In this document: positions 1-6,763 of the stretch, one piece after another
Position numbering within the stretch: the stretch's first letter is position 1
Layout of the letters: every line of letters begins with the position of its first letter
Assembly (NCBI GenBank): GCA_011523725.1
Contig: WTGD01000187.1
Span: 1 to 10,186 of the forward strand
Length of the DNA stretch: 10,186 bases
Origin: Nitrospinota bacterium
GTDB lineage: Bacteria > UBA8248
Reading direction: 5' to 3'
Position numbers and translations under genes: made by a program
Notes under the pieces: generated by a model
Database searches by the model: none
Seen by the model: the letters and a program-made list of their open reading frames with translations, nothing else
Told to the model about the DNA's origin: nothing

Positions 1-1
1 A

Positions 2-649
2 AACGGCGAGGCGGTATTCGGCGGCAGACGGGGTGGAGAGCGCCTCGGCGAGCTTCGCCTCCTCATGCCCGGACGCCACAACGCGGAGAACGTCCTGGCC
101 GCCGTCGCCGTATCGATGGAACTCGACGTTTCCTTCGCAGACATCCAGAGAGGACTCCACGAGTTCGACGGCATCGGCCGCCGCCTCGAGCGGGTCGGCG
201 AGGCGTCGGGCGTCGCGGTTTTCGACGACTACGGCCACCATCCCCAGGAGATTAAGGTCACGCTCCGCGCCGTTCGCGAGGCCTGGCCGGAGAATCGCCT
301 GGTGGTGTTGTTCCAGCCGCATCGCTACACGAGAACGCATCATCTCGAAGAGGCCTTCCACACCGCTTTTTACGACGCCGACAGGGTGCTCGTCGCGCCC
401 GTATACGCCGCCGGCGAGGCGCCCATCGAGGGGGTGAGTTCGGAAAAACTCGCAGAGGGCATCAGGGCGCATGGCCACAGAAGCTGCGATGTGGTGGGCG
501 GTCTGGAGGAGGCCTCGGATTGTTTGTTCGAGGAGGTGCGGAGCGGCGACATCGTTCTCACGCTCGGCGCGGGCGACGTCTGGCAGGCGGGCCGGGAGTT
601 GCTCGAAAAAATCGAGCGCAGGGCCGGTGGATCAGAGGAAGCGGTATGA
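2..649 (+). CDS. murC: UDP-N-acetylmuramate--L-alanine ligase, C-terminal part (5' end outside window)
   Basis: MurC is the cytoplasmic ATP-dependent ligase that adds L-alanine to UDP-MurNAc, the first amino acid of the peptidoglycan stem peptide. About 215 residues are present of a family length near 460, so the N-terminal nucleotide-binding domain and most of the central ATPase domain lie upstream of the window. Visible are the end of the central domain with PGRHNAENVLAA (fragment residues 23-34), the MurC-typical DDYGHHPQEIKVTL (usually DDYAHHPxEI) and FQPHRYTRT in the C-terminal domain, and LGAGDVW near the end. The frame is open from the window edge, so this is truncation by the window and not a pseudogene. 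Its TGA overlaps the murB ATG by four bases (ATGA), indicating one transcript and coupled translation. Identification is firm. Confidence 0.96.
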   Translation, partial: NGEAVFGGRRGGERLGELRLLMPGRHNAENVLAAVAVSMELDVSFADIQRGLHEFDGIGRRLERVGEASGVAVFDDYGHHPQEIKVTLRAVREAWPENRLVVLFQPHRYTRTHHLEEAFHTAFYDADRVLVAPVYAAGEAPIEGVSSEKLAEGIRAHGHRSCDVVGGLEEASDCLFEEVRSGDIVLTLGAGDVWQAGRELLEKIERRAGGSEEAV

Positions 650-1599
650 GCATCGGGACGGCGGAGGAAGTCATGACGCTGGATATGGCGGAAAAGCTCA
701 AGGGTCTCGGTTGCGAGATTCTTTTCGGTGAAATGCTGGCGCCGTACACCACGTTTCAGGTGGGCGGCCCGGCGGACGCCCTCGCGCTGCCTGTGACGGA
801 AGACGAACTGGTGGAATTGATCGAGAGATGCCGGGGCGAGGCGTTGCCGGTGACGGTTCTGGGAGGCGGCGCCAACACCCTGGTGCGCGACGGAGGCGTT
901 CGCGGGGTGGTGGTCGCTTTCCCGAGGGCTTTCCGGGGAATCGAAGTGGTCGAGGAGAGTGCGCAGCGTGTGCTGCTCGAGGCGCGCGCGGGAGAGAAGA
1001 TTCCCACCCTGGTCCGTTTCGCCGCCGAGCGCGGCTGGGCGGGAACCGAATGCCTGGCGGGGGTTCCCGGTACGGTGGGAGGAGCGCTGGCCATGAACGC
1101 GGGCACCGCCGAATCATACATCGAAGACGCCGTGGAAAGCGTTCGCTGGATACGACTGGATGGAGGCGCTCCCGAGCGGATTCCCGCGAAGGACTTGCGT
1201 TTCTCATACCGCCGCGCCGAATTGCCGGCGCCGGGCGTAGTGCTCTCCGTTCGCTTCTCGCTCCGGCCGGCGGACGCCGGCGCATTGCAGGAGCAATTGA
1301 GGCAAAGCGCCGTTCAAAGGCGGGAGCGTCAGCCCTGGGGGGTGCCCTGCGCGGGCTCGATATTCAAGAATCCGCCCGGCGAGCGCGCAGGCGTGCTAAT
1401 CGAATCGGCGGGCCTCAAGGGGATGCGCGTCGGTGGCGCGCAGGTGAGCGAGGTGCACGGGAATTTCATGGTGAATCTCGGCGGGGCCGCGGCGGCGGAT
1501 GTTCTGGCGCTCATCGACGAGGTGCAAAGAGCGATTCTGGAACAGAGGGGTATCGAGTTGGTCCTGGAGTTGAACGTCATCGGGGAGGACCCGGCGTGA
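646..1599 (+). CDS. murB: UDP-N-acetylenolpyruvoylglucosamine reductase (type II MurB)
   Basis: MurB is an FAD-dependent cytoplasmic enzyme that reduces UDP-GlcNAc-enolpyruvate to UDP-MurNAc with NADPH, supplying the substrate of MurC just upstream. The 317-residue product has the FAD-binding part first: TTFQVGGPAD (35-44), GGGANTLV (73-80) and GVPGTVGGALAMNAG (139-153). The substrate domain follows, with AGSIFKNP (236-243) holding the presumed catalytic Ser238, then HGNFMVN (271-277), and near the C-terminus LELNVIG with the presumed catalytic Glu308. The short loop and this motif arrangement match type II MurB rather than the E. coli type I. The frame is open back to 520, but ATG 646 is chosen because it has GAGGAAG (635-641) upstream, overlaps the murC stop, and gives the normal family length. 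ATG 673 is a less likely alternative. Confidence 0.96.
   Translation: MSIGTAEEVMTLDMAEKLKGLGCEILFGEMLAPYTTFQVGGPADALALPVTEDELVELIERCRGEALPVTVLGGGANTLVRDGGVRGVVVAFPRAFRGIEVVEESAQRVLLEARAGEKIPTLVRFAAERGWAGTECLAGVPGTVGGALAMNAGTAESYIEDAVESVRWIRLDGGAPERIPAKDLRFSYRRAELPAPGVVLSVRFSLRPADAGALQEQLRQSAVQRRERQPWGVPCAGSIFKNPPGERAGVLIESAGLKGMRVGGAQVSEVHGNFMVNLGGAAAADVLALIDEVQRAILEQRGIELVLELNVIGEDPA
1582..1588 (+). promoter_or_regulatory. Ribosome binding site fixing the GTG start of ftsQ
   Basis: GGGGAGG lies 7 nt before GTG 1596. The ftsQ reading frame stays open far upstream through murB, so frame length cannot define the start. This site, together with the 4-nt GTGA overlap with the murB stop, does. 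Confidence 0.7.
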
Positions 1600-2510
1600 G
1601 GCGTTTATCGTTCACATGGAGCGGGAAAGCCGATGGCAAGGAAGTGTTCCTGAACCTCGCCCAGACGGCTGAACATCCCAGGATCGTCAGGAAAAGCGTC
1701 AAACGAGCCGGCAGGAAAAGAGTCGGGCGGGGCGGGAAGGAAAGAGCAGGCGCGAACTGGATATGGTCTGCGATCGGTTTTTTGGTTTTCGTGGAAGTGC
1801 TTCTCCTGGGCGGGCACGCGGTCCGGTGGGCGAAGAGCACTCCTCATTTCGAGTTGAGTAAGGTGGTGGTGACGGGACACCGGACGCTTCGGGCCGAGGA
1901 TATCAGAAAACTCGTGGGGCTCGAGCCGGGGGCGAACATATTCGACGCCGATTTGGCGGACGTGCGCTCTCGCGTGGCCTCTCACCCATGGATAAAACGC
2001 GCGCGCGTGCGCATGCGTCCGCCCCATTTCCTCCAGGTCGATATCATCGAGCGCAAACCCGCCGTTTTACTGGTGGGCCGCGAAACAATCGCGGTGGATG
2101 AGGAGAACGTCCTGCTCGGCAGAATCAGAAAGCCGGGCGCGGCATGTCTGCCCATGGTCGAGGGGTTCGACTCGCAGCGTTGGCGCCCGGGCGACGTGGT
2201 TCGTGACCCGCGCCTGGCGAGCTCCATAAAGGCTGTTTTTTTATTTCAGGATTCGCCGGTGGTTGGCGCCAGCTGCATTTCCGTCCGAAACACCGGGCCG
2301 GGTCAACTCCGGCTTCGCGCCTTGGAGGGGAAAGTGGAACTTATGGTCAATGAAGCGATGATGGAGAGTCAGGCCGGTCGGCTCCGGGCCGTTGCGGATG
2401 ACGTTCTCCGCCAGGAGAAATTCGGGGCGGACGGCCTCCGGTTCGATCTGAGATTTCCCGGCAGGGTTATCGTTCGGCCGCTCACAAAGGATGGAGGGAC
2501 ATTGGGATGA
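1596..2510 (+). CDS. ftsQ: Cell division protein FtsQ (POTRA-domain divisome protein)
   Basis: FtsQ is a bitopic inner-membrane protein that links early Z-ring components to the late divisome through FtsB and FtsL. The 304-residue product starts at GTG. It has a basic cytoplasmic N-terminus (about 1-54, rich in K and R at 31-50) and one transmembrane helix (about 55-77, IWSAIGFLVFVEVLLLGG). A POTRA domain follows (about 85-155, FELSKVVVTGHRTL to VDIIERKPAVLL, including the typical SHPWIKRARV at 129-138), then an FtsQ/DivIB beta domain to the end. The same frame is open back to 828, but that upstream part overlaps murB in another frame and shows no FtsQ features. The start is set by the site at 1582-1588 and the GTGA overlap with murB. 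Sequence conservation in this family is low, so the call rests on topology, POTRA pattern and the murB-ftsQ-ftsA context. Confidence 0.93.
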   Translation: MRRLSFTWSGKADGKEVFLNLAQTAEHPRIVRKSVKRAGRKRVGRGGKERAGANWIWSAIGFLVFVEVLLLGGHAVRWAKSTPHFELSKVVVTGHRTLRAEDIRKLVGLEPGANIFDADLADVRSRVASHPWIKRARVRMRPPHFLQVDIIERKPAVLLVGRETIAVDEENVLLGRIRKPGAACLPMVEGFDSQRWRPGDVVRDPRLASSIKAVFLFQDSPVVGASCISVRNTGPGQLRLRALEGKVELMVNEAMMESQAGRLRAVADDVLRQEKFGADGLRFDLRFPGRVIVRPLTKDGGTLG

Positions 2511-3748
2511 GCAAACAAGGCGATGTGCTGGTGGGTCTGGACATCGGCACCTCGAAAATCTGTGTGGTCGTGGCCGAAGTAGGCGAGGACGGCTCTCTTG
2601 AAATCGTCGGTTTGGGGAAAACCCCCTCGAAAGGGCTCAACCGGGGCTCGGTGGTGAATATCGACCAGACGGTGGAGTCGGTTCAAACGGCGGTGGGAGA
2701 GGCGGAGTTTATCAGCGGCTCGCCCATTCGCTCCGCATTCGTCGGCGTGGCGGGGGGGCACATCCGCAGTTTCAACACCAACGGTATCGTGGCCATCAAG
2801 AACAAGATTGTTACGCAAGACGATATCGATCGCGTTGTCGAGCAGGCGCGGGCGGTCACGATGCCGACGGATCACGAAATCATTCATGTGCTGCCGCAGG
2901 AATATATCGTCGACGATCAGGAGGGCGTCACCGAACCCGCGGGAATGGCGGGCGTTCGCCTGGAGTGCAAGGTCCATGTCGTGACGGGCGCTATCCCTGC
3001 GATTCAGAACATCACCCGCAGCGTCGAGAGGGCGGGCTTGAACGTCGAGCGTCTGGTGCTTCAGCCTTTCGCTTCCTCGCTGGCCGCGCTGAGCGATGAT
3101 GAGCGCGACCTCGGCGTGGCCATCGTGGATATCGGGAGCGGCACGGCGGACGTCGCCGTCATCAGTGGAGGCGCGCTGCGTTATTCGGCCGTCATTCCCG
3201 TGGGCGGCAGCCACATCACGAGGGATATGGCGATAGGATTGCGGACGCCGGACTACCAGGCGGAAAGAATCAAGCAGGAACACGGCTGCGCTATGGCCGC
3301 TCGGTTGTCGAGCGATGAGGAGATTGAAGTGCCCAGCGTAGGAGGCCGCCCGCCGCGCGTGCTGAGCCGGCAGATGCTCGCTGAGATCATCGAACCCCGG
3401 ATGGAGGAGATATTGACGCTCATCCGCCGCGAGATTCAGAAAAGCGGCATGGAGGATCTCCTGCCCGCCGGCGTCGTCCTCACAGGCGGGGCGAGCATCA
3501 TCGAGGGCGCTGATGAGTTGGCCGAAAACGTGCTTCAGCTTCCTGTGAGGCTGGGTATTCCCGGTGGTATCGGCGGGCTGGTGGACATGGTCAACGGGCC
3601 CATGTACTCCACCGCCGTGGGTCTGGTGATTTACGCCATGAAGACGGGCGCCCCAAGGCGCCGCAGTCTCGTGAACGGGGCGTCGCATGGCCCCATCCGT
3701 CAAACAACACAAAAAATCCGCCATGTTTTGGCCAGTGTATTCAAATGA
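2507..3748 (+). CDS. ftsA: Cell division protein FtsA
   Basis: FtsA is an actin-like ATPase that tethers FtsZ filaments to the inner membrane and recruits later divisome proteins. The 413-residue product shows the phosphate-1 loop VGLDIGTSKI (9-18), the SHS2/1C region (about 85-163), the phosphate-2 loop VDIGSGTADVAV (207-218) and the adenosine motif GVVLTGGAS (322-330). It ends in an amphipathic helix with basic and hydrophobic faces (about 398-413, RQTTQKIRHVLASVFK), preceded by a variable linker; this is the usual membrane-targeting sequence. Length is typical. GGAGGG at 2493-2498 sits 8 nt before the ATG, which overlaps the ftsQ TGA as ATGA. The gene is directly followed by ftsZ, its partner. 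Confidence 0.97.
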   Translation: MSKQGDVLVGLDIGTSKICVVVAEVGEDGSLEIVGLGKTPSKGLNRGSVVNIDQTVESVQTAVGEAEFISGSPIRSAFVGVAGGHIRSFNTNGIVAIKNKIVTQDDIDRVVEQARAVTMPTDHEIIHVLPQEYIVDDQEGVTEPAGMAGVRLECKVHVVTGAIPAIQNITRSVERAGLNVERLVLQPFASSLAALSDDERDLGVAIVDIGSGTADVAVISGGALRYSAVIPVGGSHITRDMAIGLRTPDYQAERIKQEHGCAMAARLSSDEEIEVPSVGGRPPRVLSRQMLAEIIEPRMEEILTLIRREIQKSGMEDLLPAGVVLTGGASIIEGADELAENVLQLPVRLGIPGGIGGLVDMVNGPMYSTAVGLVIYAMKTGAPRRRSLVNGASHGPIRQTTQKIRHVLASVFK

Positions 3749-3796
3749 TCGCAAGGGGGAGCGGGGAGCGCTCACCGAGATCGAAGGGGGGGAAGA

Positions 3797-4945
3797 ATGA
3801 GTAATACGACGTTTTTCACATTGGAGCAGGAAACGCCGTGCAGCGCGAGAATTGCGGTCGTCGGCGTAGGAGGCGGCGGCGGCAACGCCGTCAACACCAT
3901 GATTTCAGCGGGCATGGAGGGTGTTCAATTCGTGGCCGCGAACACGGATTCCCAGGTTCTGGAGCGTTCTCTCGCGTCCGAGAAAATCCAGCTCGGCCAG
4001 GAGTTGACGAATGGACTGGGAGCCGGTGGAAACCCCGAGATCGGCAAGAAAGCCGCCATGGAGGACACCGAGCGTCTCTCGGAATTCATGCAAGACCTCG
4101 AGATGGTGTTCGTCACCGCAGGAATGGGTGGCGGTACGGGCACGGGCGCCGCTCCCGTCATCGCGCGCATCGCGAAAGAGGCGGGGGTGCTGACGGTGGG
4201 TGTCGTTACCAAGCCGTTCGAGTTCGAGGGTCCGCGCCGGATGAGCCAGGCCGACGAGGGCATCGAGGAGTTGCGTGAGGCCGTGAACACGCTCATCACC
4301 ATCCCCAACCAGCGTCTCCTGGGCATGGTCGAGCGTTCCACGCCGATGACGGAGGCCTTCCAGAAGGCGAACAACGTCTTGTTGCAGGCGTGCAAGGGAA
4401 TCGCCGACCTCATCACCACGCCCGGCCTGATCAATCTCGATTTCGCCGACGTGCGCACCATCATGCGCGACATGGGCGGCAAGGCCCTGATGGGCAGCGG
4501 CACGGGCCAGGGCGAGAATCGCGCCGTCATCGCCGCGCAAAACGCCATCAACTCTCCGCTGCTCGAGGAAGGGACCATCGAGGGTTCCCGGGGTGTACTC
4601 ATCAACATCACCGGCGGCAAGGATCTTTCGCTCTACGAGGTGAACGAGGCTTGCAGACTCGTCCATGAAAAAGCGCACCAGGAGGCCAACATCATTTTCG
4701 GCTCGGTGATTGACCCGCACATGGACAACCAGATTCGCGTGACCGTCATCGCAACGGGCTTCGGGCGGGAATCGATCCGTGAGGTTCCCCCGCTGGAATC
4801 AGAAGCCACGGGCACCGAGGGCGGAAAAATTTCGGTTCCCGCGTATATCCGCCTGAAAAACACCAGGACACCATCCGGCGTCGCGGACAATCTGGAGGAT
4901 GACGATCTGGACGTGCCCACTTTCCTGCGCAAGCAGGTTGACTAA
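3797..4945 (+). CDS. ftsZ: Cell division protein FtsZ (tubulin-like GTPase)
   Basis: FtsZ polymerises with GTP into the Z-ring that organises septal wall synthesis. The 382-residue product has VGVGGGGGNAVN (22-33), the tubulin signature GGGTGTGAAP (111-120), TKPFEFEGPRR (138-148) and the T7 synergy loop NLDFADVRTIM (213-223), whose aspartates complete the GTPase site of the next subunit. The globular core ends near 325. A short linker of about 45 residues leads to the conserved C-terminal peptide DLDVPTFLRKQ (370-380), the docking site for FtsA. The start is preceded by a G-rich ribosome binding site (GGGGGGGAAG, 3786-3795). The 48-nt gap to ftsA contains a small GAGCG/CGCTC inverted repeat (3759-3773). 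It is probably the last gene of the dcw transcript. Confidence 0.98.
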   Translation: MSNTTFFTLEQETPCSARIAVVGVGGGGGNAVNTMISAGMEGVQFVAANTDSQVLERSLASEKIQLGQELTNGLGAGGNPEIGKKAAMEDTERLSEFMQDLEMVFVTAGMGGGTGTGAAPVIARIAKEAGVLTVGVVTKPFEFEGPRRMSQADEGIEELREAVNTLITIPNQRLLGMVERSTPMTEAFQKANNVLLQACKGIADLITTPGLINLDFADVRTIMRDMGGKALMGSGTGQGENRAVIAAQNAINSPLLEEGTIEGSRGVLINITGGKDLSLYEVNEACRLVHEKAHQEANIIFGSVIDPHMDNQIRVTVIATGFGRESIREVPPLESEATGTEGGKISVPAYIRLKNTRTPSGVADNLEDDDLDVPTFLRKQVD

Positions 4946-5011
4946 CCCCCCAACGTCGTCCGGTAGAGGGGGCCTCCCTCGCGCCTGACGACGCATTCCC
5001 CATGGACGCGA

Positions 5012-5035
5012 CTGGGGGAGAGCATTCTCCCCCAG
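5012..5035 (+). terminator. Candidate terminator hairpin after ftsZ
   Basis: A perfect 10-bp inverted repeat, CTGGGGGAGA and TCTCCCCCAG, flanks a 4-nt GCAT loop 66 nt after the ftsZ stop. The following bases (CCCCGCCTTTCTC) are pyrimidine-rich but lack a clean T-run. It could be a weak intrinsic terminator or an mRNA-stabilising 3' stem. A smaller GAGGG/CCCTC repeat lies just upstream at 4966-4980. The position before a promoter supports a transcription-unit boundary. Confidence 0.45.
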
Positions 5036-5066
5036 CCCCGCCTTTCTCAGGCCATGGGCCCGTTTC

Positions 5067-5095
5067 TTGTGGCGTCACGGACCTCTCTTTATAAT
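5067..5095 (+). promoter_or_regulatory. Sigma70-type promoter upstream of pgeF
   Basis: A perfect TATAAT (5090-5095) lies 17 bp after TTGTGG (5067-5072), which matches the first three -35 bases. Transcription would begin near 5102, about 60 nt before pgeF. The -10 element is flanked by a short inverted repeat, CTCTC (5083-5087) and GAGAG (5096-5100), which may be chance. The location right after the ftsZ hairpin is appropriate. Confidence 0.6.
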
Positions 5096-5160
5096 GAGAG
5101 CCGGACAAGGAGTTTACGGAAGGTGTTCGGCAGTTTCTCGTCGTCCGGGATGGGTTGCGG

Positions 5161-5958
5161 ATGAATTCTTTGGAGCGCCACGAATCCGGCGGCGTTGAAT
5201 TTCTCAGCTCACCTTTGCTGGATGAACTCGGCTTCTTGCGTCACGGTTTCAGCACCCGAAGGGGAGGGGTAAGCGAAGGCCGGTTCCGATCGCTCAACCT
5301 CGGGCGCGCCAGGGATGAGGCTCCCGAAAACGTAGCGGAGAACAGGAGGCGCTTTTTTGAAGTCGCCGATTTTCCGGCGGGACGCCTGGTGGAAGCGAAA
5401 CAGGTGCACGGGTGCGACGTTCTCGTGGCGGAGCGCGTATCCCCTGGTGAAAGGACGTGCGGCGACGCGCTGATCACGAACGCTTCGGGCTTGGGTGTAG
5501 CGGTTCAGACGGCGGATTGTATTCCCGTGCTCATTGTGGATGCCCGGAAAATGGCCGTCGCCGCCGTGCATGCGGGGCGCAAAGGGGTGGCCGGCGGCGT
5601 TTTGCCAGCGGCCATCGAAAGGATGAGAGAGGAATACGGCTGTGATCCCCGGGACATGCGGGCCGCCCTCGGCCCCGCCATTTCCGGGGCCCGCTACGAG
5701 GTGGGCGAGGAGTGTTTGCCGCCTTTTCGCGAACGGCACCGGAACTGGAGAGATTTCGCGGCGCCCCTGGGAGGGGGCAAGTGGCTGCTGGACCTCCCCC
5801 TGGCGGCGAGGCTGCAGTTGGCCTCGGCGGGGATTCCCGAAAGCCGGATTGGCGCGCCGGGGCCGTGCACGTTCTCTGAATCATCGAGGTTTTTCTCCTA
5901 CCGCCGGGACGGGCGGCCCACGGGGAGGTTGCTCTCGGCGATATGGATAGGAGCATGA
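5161..5958 (+). CDS. pgeF: Peptidoglycan editing factor PgeF (YfiH/YlmD, multicopper-polyphenol-oxidoreductase/laccase-domain family)
   Basis: PgeF family proteins (E. coli YfiH, Bacillus YlmD) are metal-binding cytoplasmic enzymes. Genetic work in E. coli links YfiH to correcting misincorporated L-serine at the position MurC fills with L-alanine; purine nucleoside activity has also been reported for the family. The 265-residue product shows RHGFSTRRGGVS (28-39), KQVHG with His83, TADCIPVLI with Cys120 and AAVHAG with His137, the three expected metal ligands, then ALGPAI (169-174) and FFSYRRDGRPTGR (244-256). The usual HAGWRG is HAGRKG here. ATG 5161 is preferred; a TTG at 5155 in the same frame would add two residues. 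Neither has a strong adjacent ribosome binding site. It heads the second transcription unit and is followed 7 nt later by yggS. Confidence 0.93.
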   Translation: MNSLERHESGGVEFLSSPLLDELGFLRHGFSTRRGGVSEGRFRSLNLGRARDEAPENVAENRRRFFEVADFPAGRLVEAKQVHGCDVLVAERVSPGERTCGDALITNASGLGVAVQTADCIPVLIVDARKMAVAAVHAGRKGVAGGVLPAAIERMREEYGCDPRDMRAALGPAISGARYEVGEECLPPFRERHRNWRDFAAPLGGGKWLLDLPLAARLQLASAGIPESRIGAPGPCTFSESSRFFSYRRDGRPTGRLLSAIWIGA

Positions 5959-5965
5959 GCAGACG

Positions 5966-6670
5966 GTGAGTGAAGTCGGGCAGCGATACGAGGTGGTGAA
6001 GGGGCGCGTGGCGGATGCCGCCCGCGCCTCCGGCCGGAATCCGGGTGAAATCCGCCTTCTGGCCGTGAGCAAGGCCCAGCCGCCGGAGCGCGTCGTCGAA
6101 GCCATCGAGGCGGGTGTCGACATCATCGGCGAGAACCGGGTGCAGGAAGCCCAGCGCAAAAGGAGTGAGATCGACCCCGAAGTCGCGGACAGAGCAAGGT
6201 GGCACCTCATCGGCAGCCTGCAAAGGAACAAGGCCCGCGCCGTGCCCGGACTGTTCGACGTGGTGGAATCCGTCGATTCCCTCGCCCTGGCGCAGGAGCT
6301 GAACCGGCGCGCGGGTGGCGCGGGAGAAGGTCCCCTGGAAGTGCTTCTCCAGGTGAATACCGGGGAAGAAGCCCAGAAGGGAGGCGTCGCCCCGGCGGAT
6401 GCGATGACGCTCGTGCGGGAGGTGTCCGCGCTGGAAGCCTTGCGAGTGGTCGGCTTGATGTGCATCCCTCCCCTGGGCAGGGAGGCGGAGGAGAGTCGCC
6501 CCCATTTCGAGTTGTTGAGAAAATTGAGGGATGAGGCCCTGGACGCCGGGTTATCCCACGTCCGGGAATTGTCGATGGGCATGTCGAACGACTTCGAAGT
6601 CGCGATAGCCGAGGGAGCGACCCTCGTCCGCATCGGCACGGCCATTTTCGGGCCGAGGGAAACGAACTGA
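5966..6670 (+). CDS. yggS: Pyridoxal 5'-phosphate homeostasis protein (YggS/YlmE/PLPBP family)
   Basis: YggS is a single-domain TIM-barrel protein that binds PLP without known enzymatic activity and helps balance B6 vitamers and amino-acid metabolism. The 234-residue product, of usual length, has LLAVSK (31-36) with Lys36 as the PLP-binding lysine, IIGENRVQEA (53-62), WHLIGSLQRNKAR (79-91), the phosphate-binding LSMGMSNDF (202-210) and RIGTAIFG (222-229). The start is GTG 5966: an in-frame stop lies just upstream at 5948, and AGGAG at 5949-5953 is 12 nt away, which is long. The gap to pgeF is bridged by a four-codon ORF (5955-5969) that overlaps both the pgeF stop and this start. Linkage with proC downstream is common in many bacteria. 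Confidence 0.95.
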   Translation: MSEVGQRYEVVKGRVADAARASGRNPGEIRLLAVSKAQPPERVVEAIEAGVDIIGENRVQEAQRKRSEIDPEVADRARWHLIGSLQRNKARAVPGLFDVVESVDSLALAQELNRRAGGAGEGPLEVLLQVNTGEEAQKGGVAPADAMTLVREVSALEALRVVGLMCIPPLGREAEESRPHFELLRKLRDEALDAGLSHVRELSMGMSNDFEVAIAEGATLVRIGTAIFGPRETN

Positions 6671-6677
6671 GGCGAAT

Positions 6678-6706
6678 TTGAATTAGGCTAATTATTTCAG
6701 TAGGAT
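6678..6706 (+). promoter_or_regulatory. Possible promoter upstream of proC
   Basis: TTGAAT (6678-6683) and TAGGAT (6701-6706) each match four of six consensus bases with an exact 17-bp spacer, inside a locally AT-rich 93-bp gap. The predicted start near 6713 precedes proC by about 50 nt. A 6-bp inverted repeat, GCTCCG (6713-6718) and CGGAGC (6724-6729), would fold at the very 5' end of that transcript. Confidence 0.4.
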
Positions 6707-6763
6707 GAATCGGCTCCGGCGTTCGGAGCGATTTCGAACTCACATGGGAAAGGCTTCTCGGAG

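Noticed and set aside
828..1595. Long open frame overlapping murB in another frame, continuous with ftsQ (560 codons in total)
   Set aside because: The part before 1596 has Arg/Gly-rich composition with no domain, and murB in the overlapping frame has clear family motifs. The openness is a GC-rich codon effect.
2369..3775. 468-codon open frame antisense to ftsA
   Set aside because: It mirrors ftsA codons on the opposite strand, has no recognisable motif and no ribosome binding site. Long antisense frames are expected at this GC content.
3905..4720. Antisense open frames across ftsZ
   Set aside because: They are fully inside the ftsZ coding region, with no motif and no regulatory signal.
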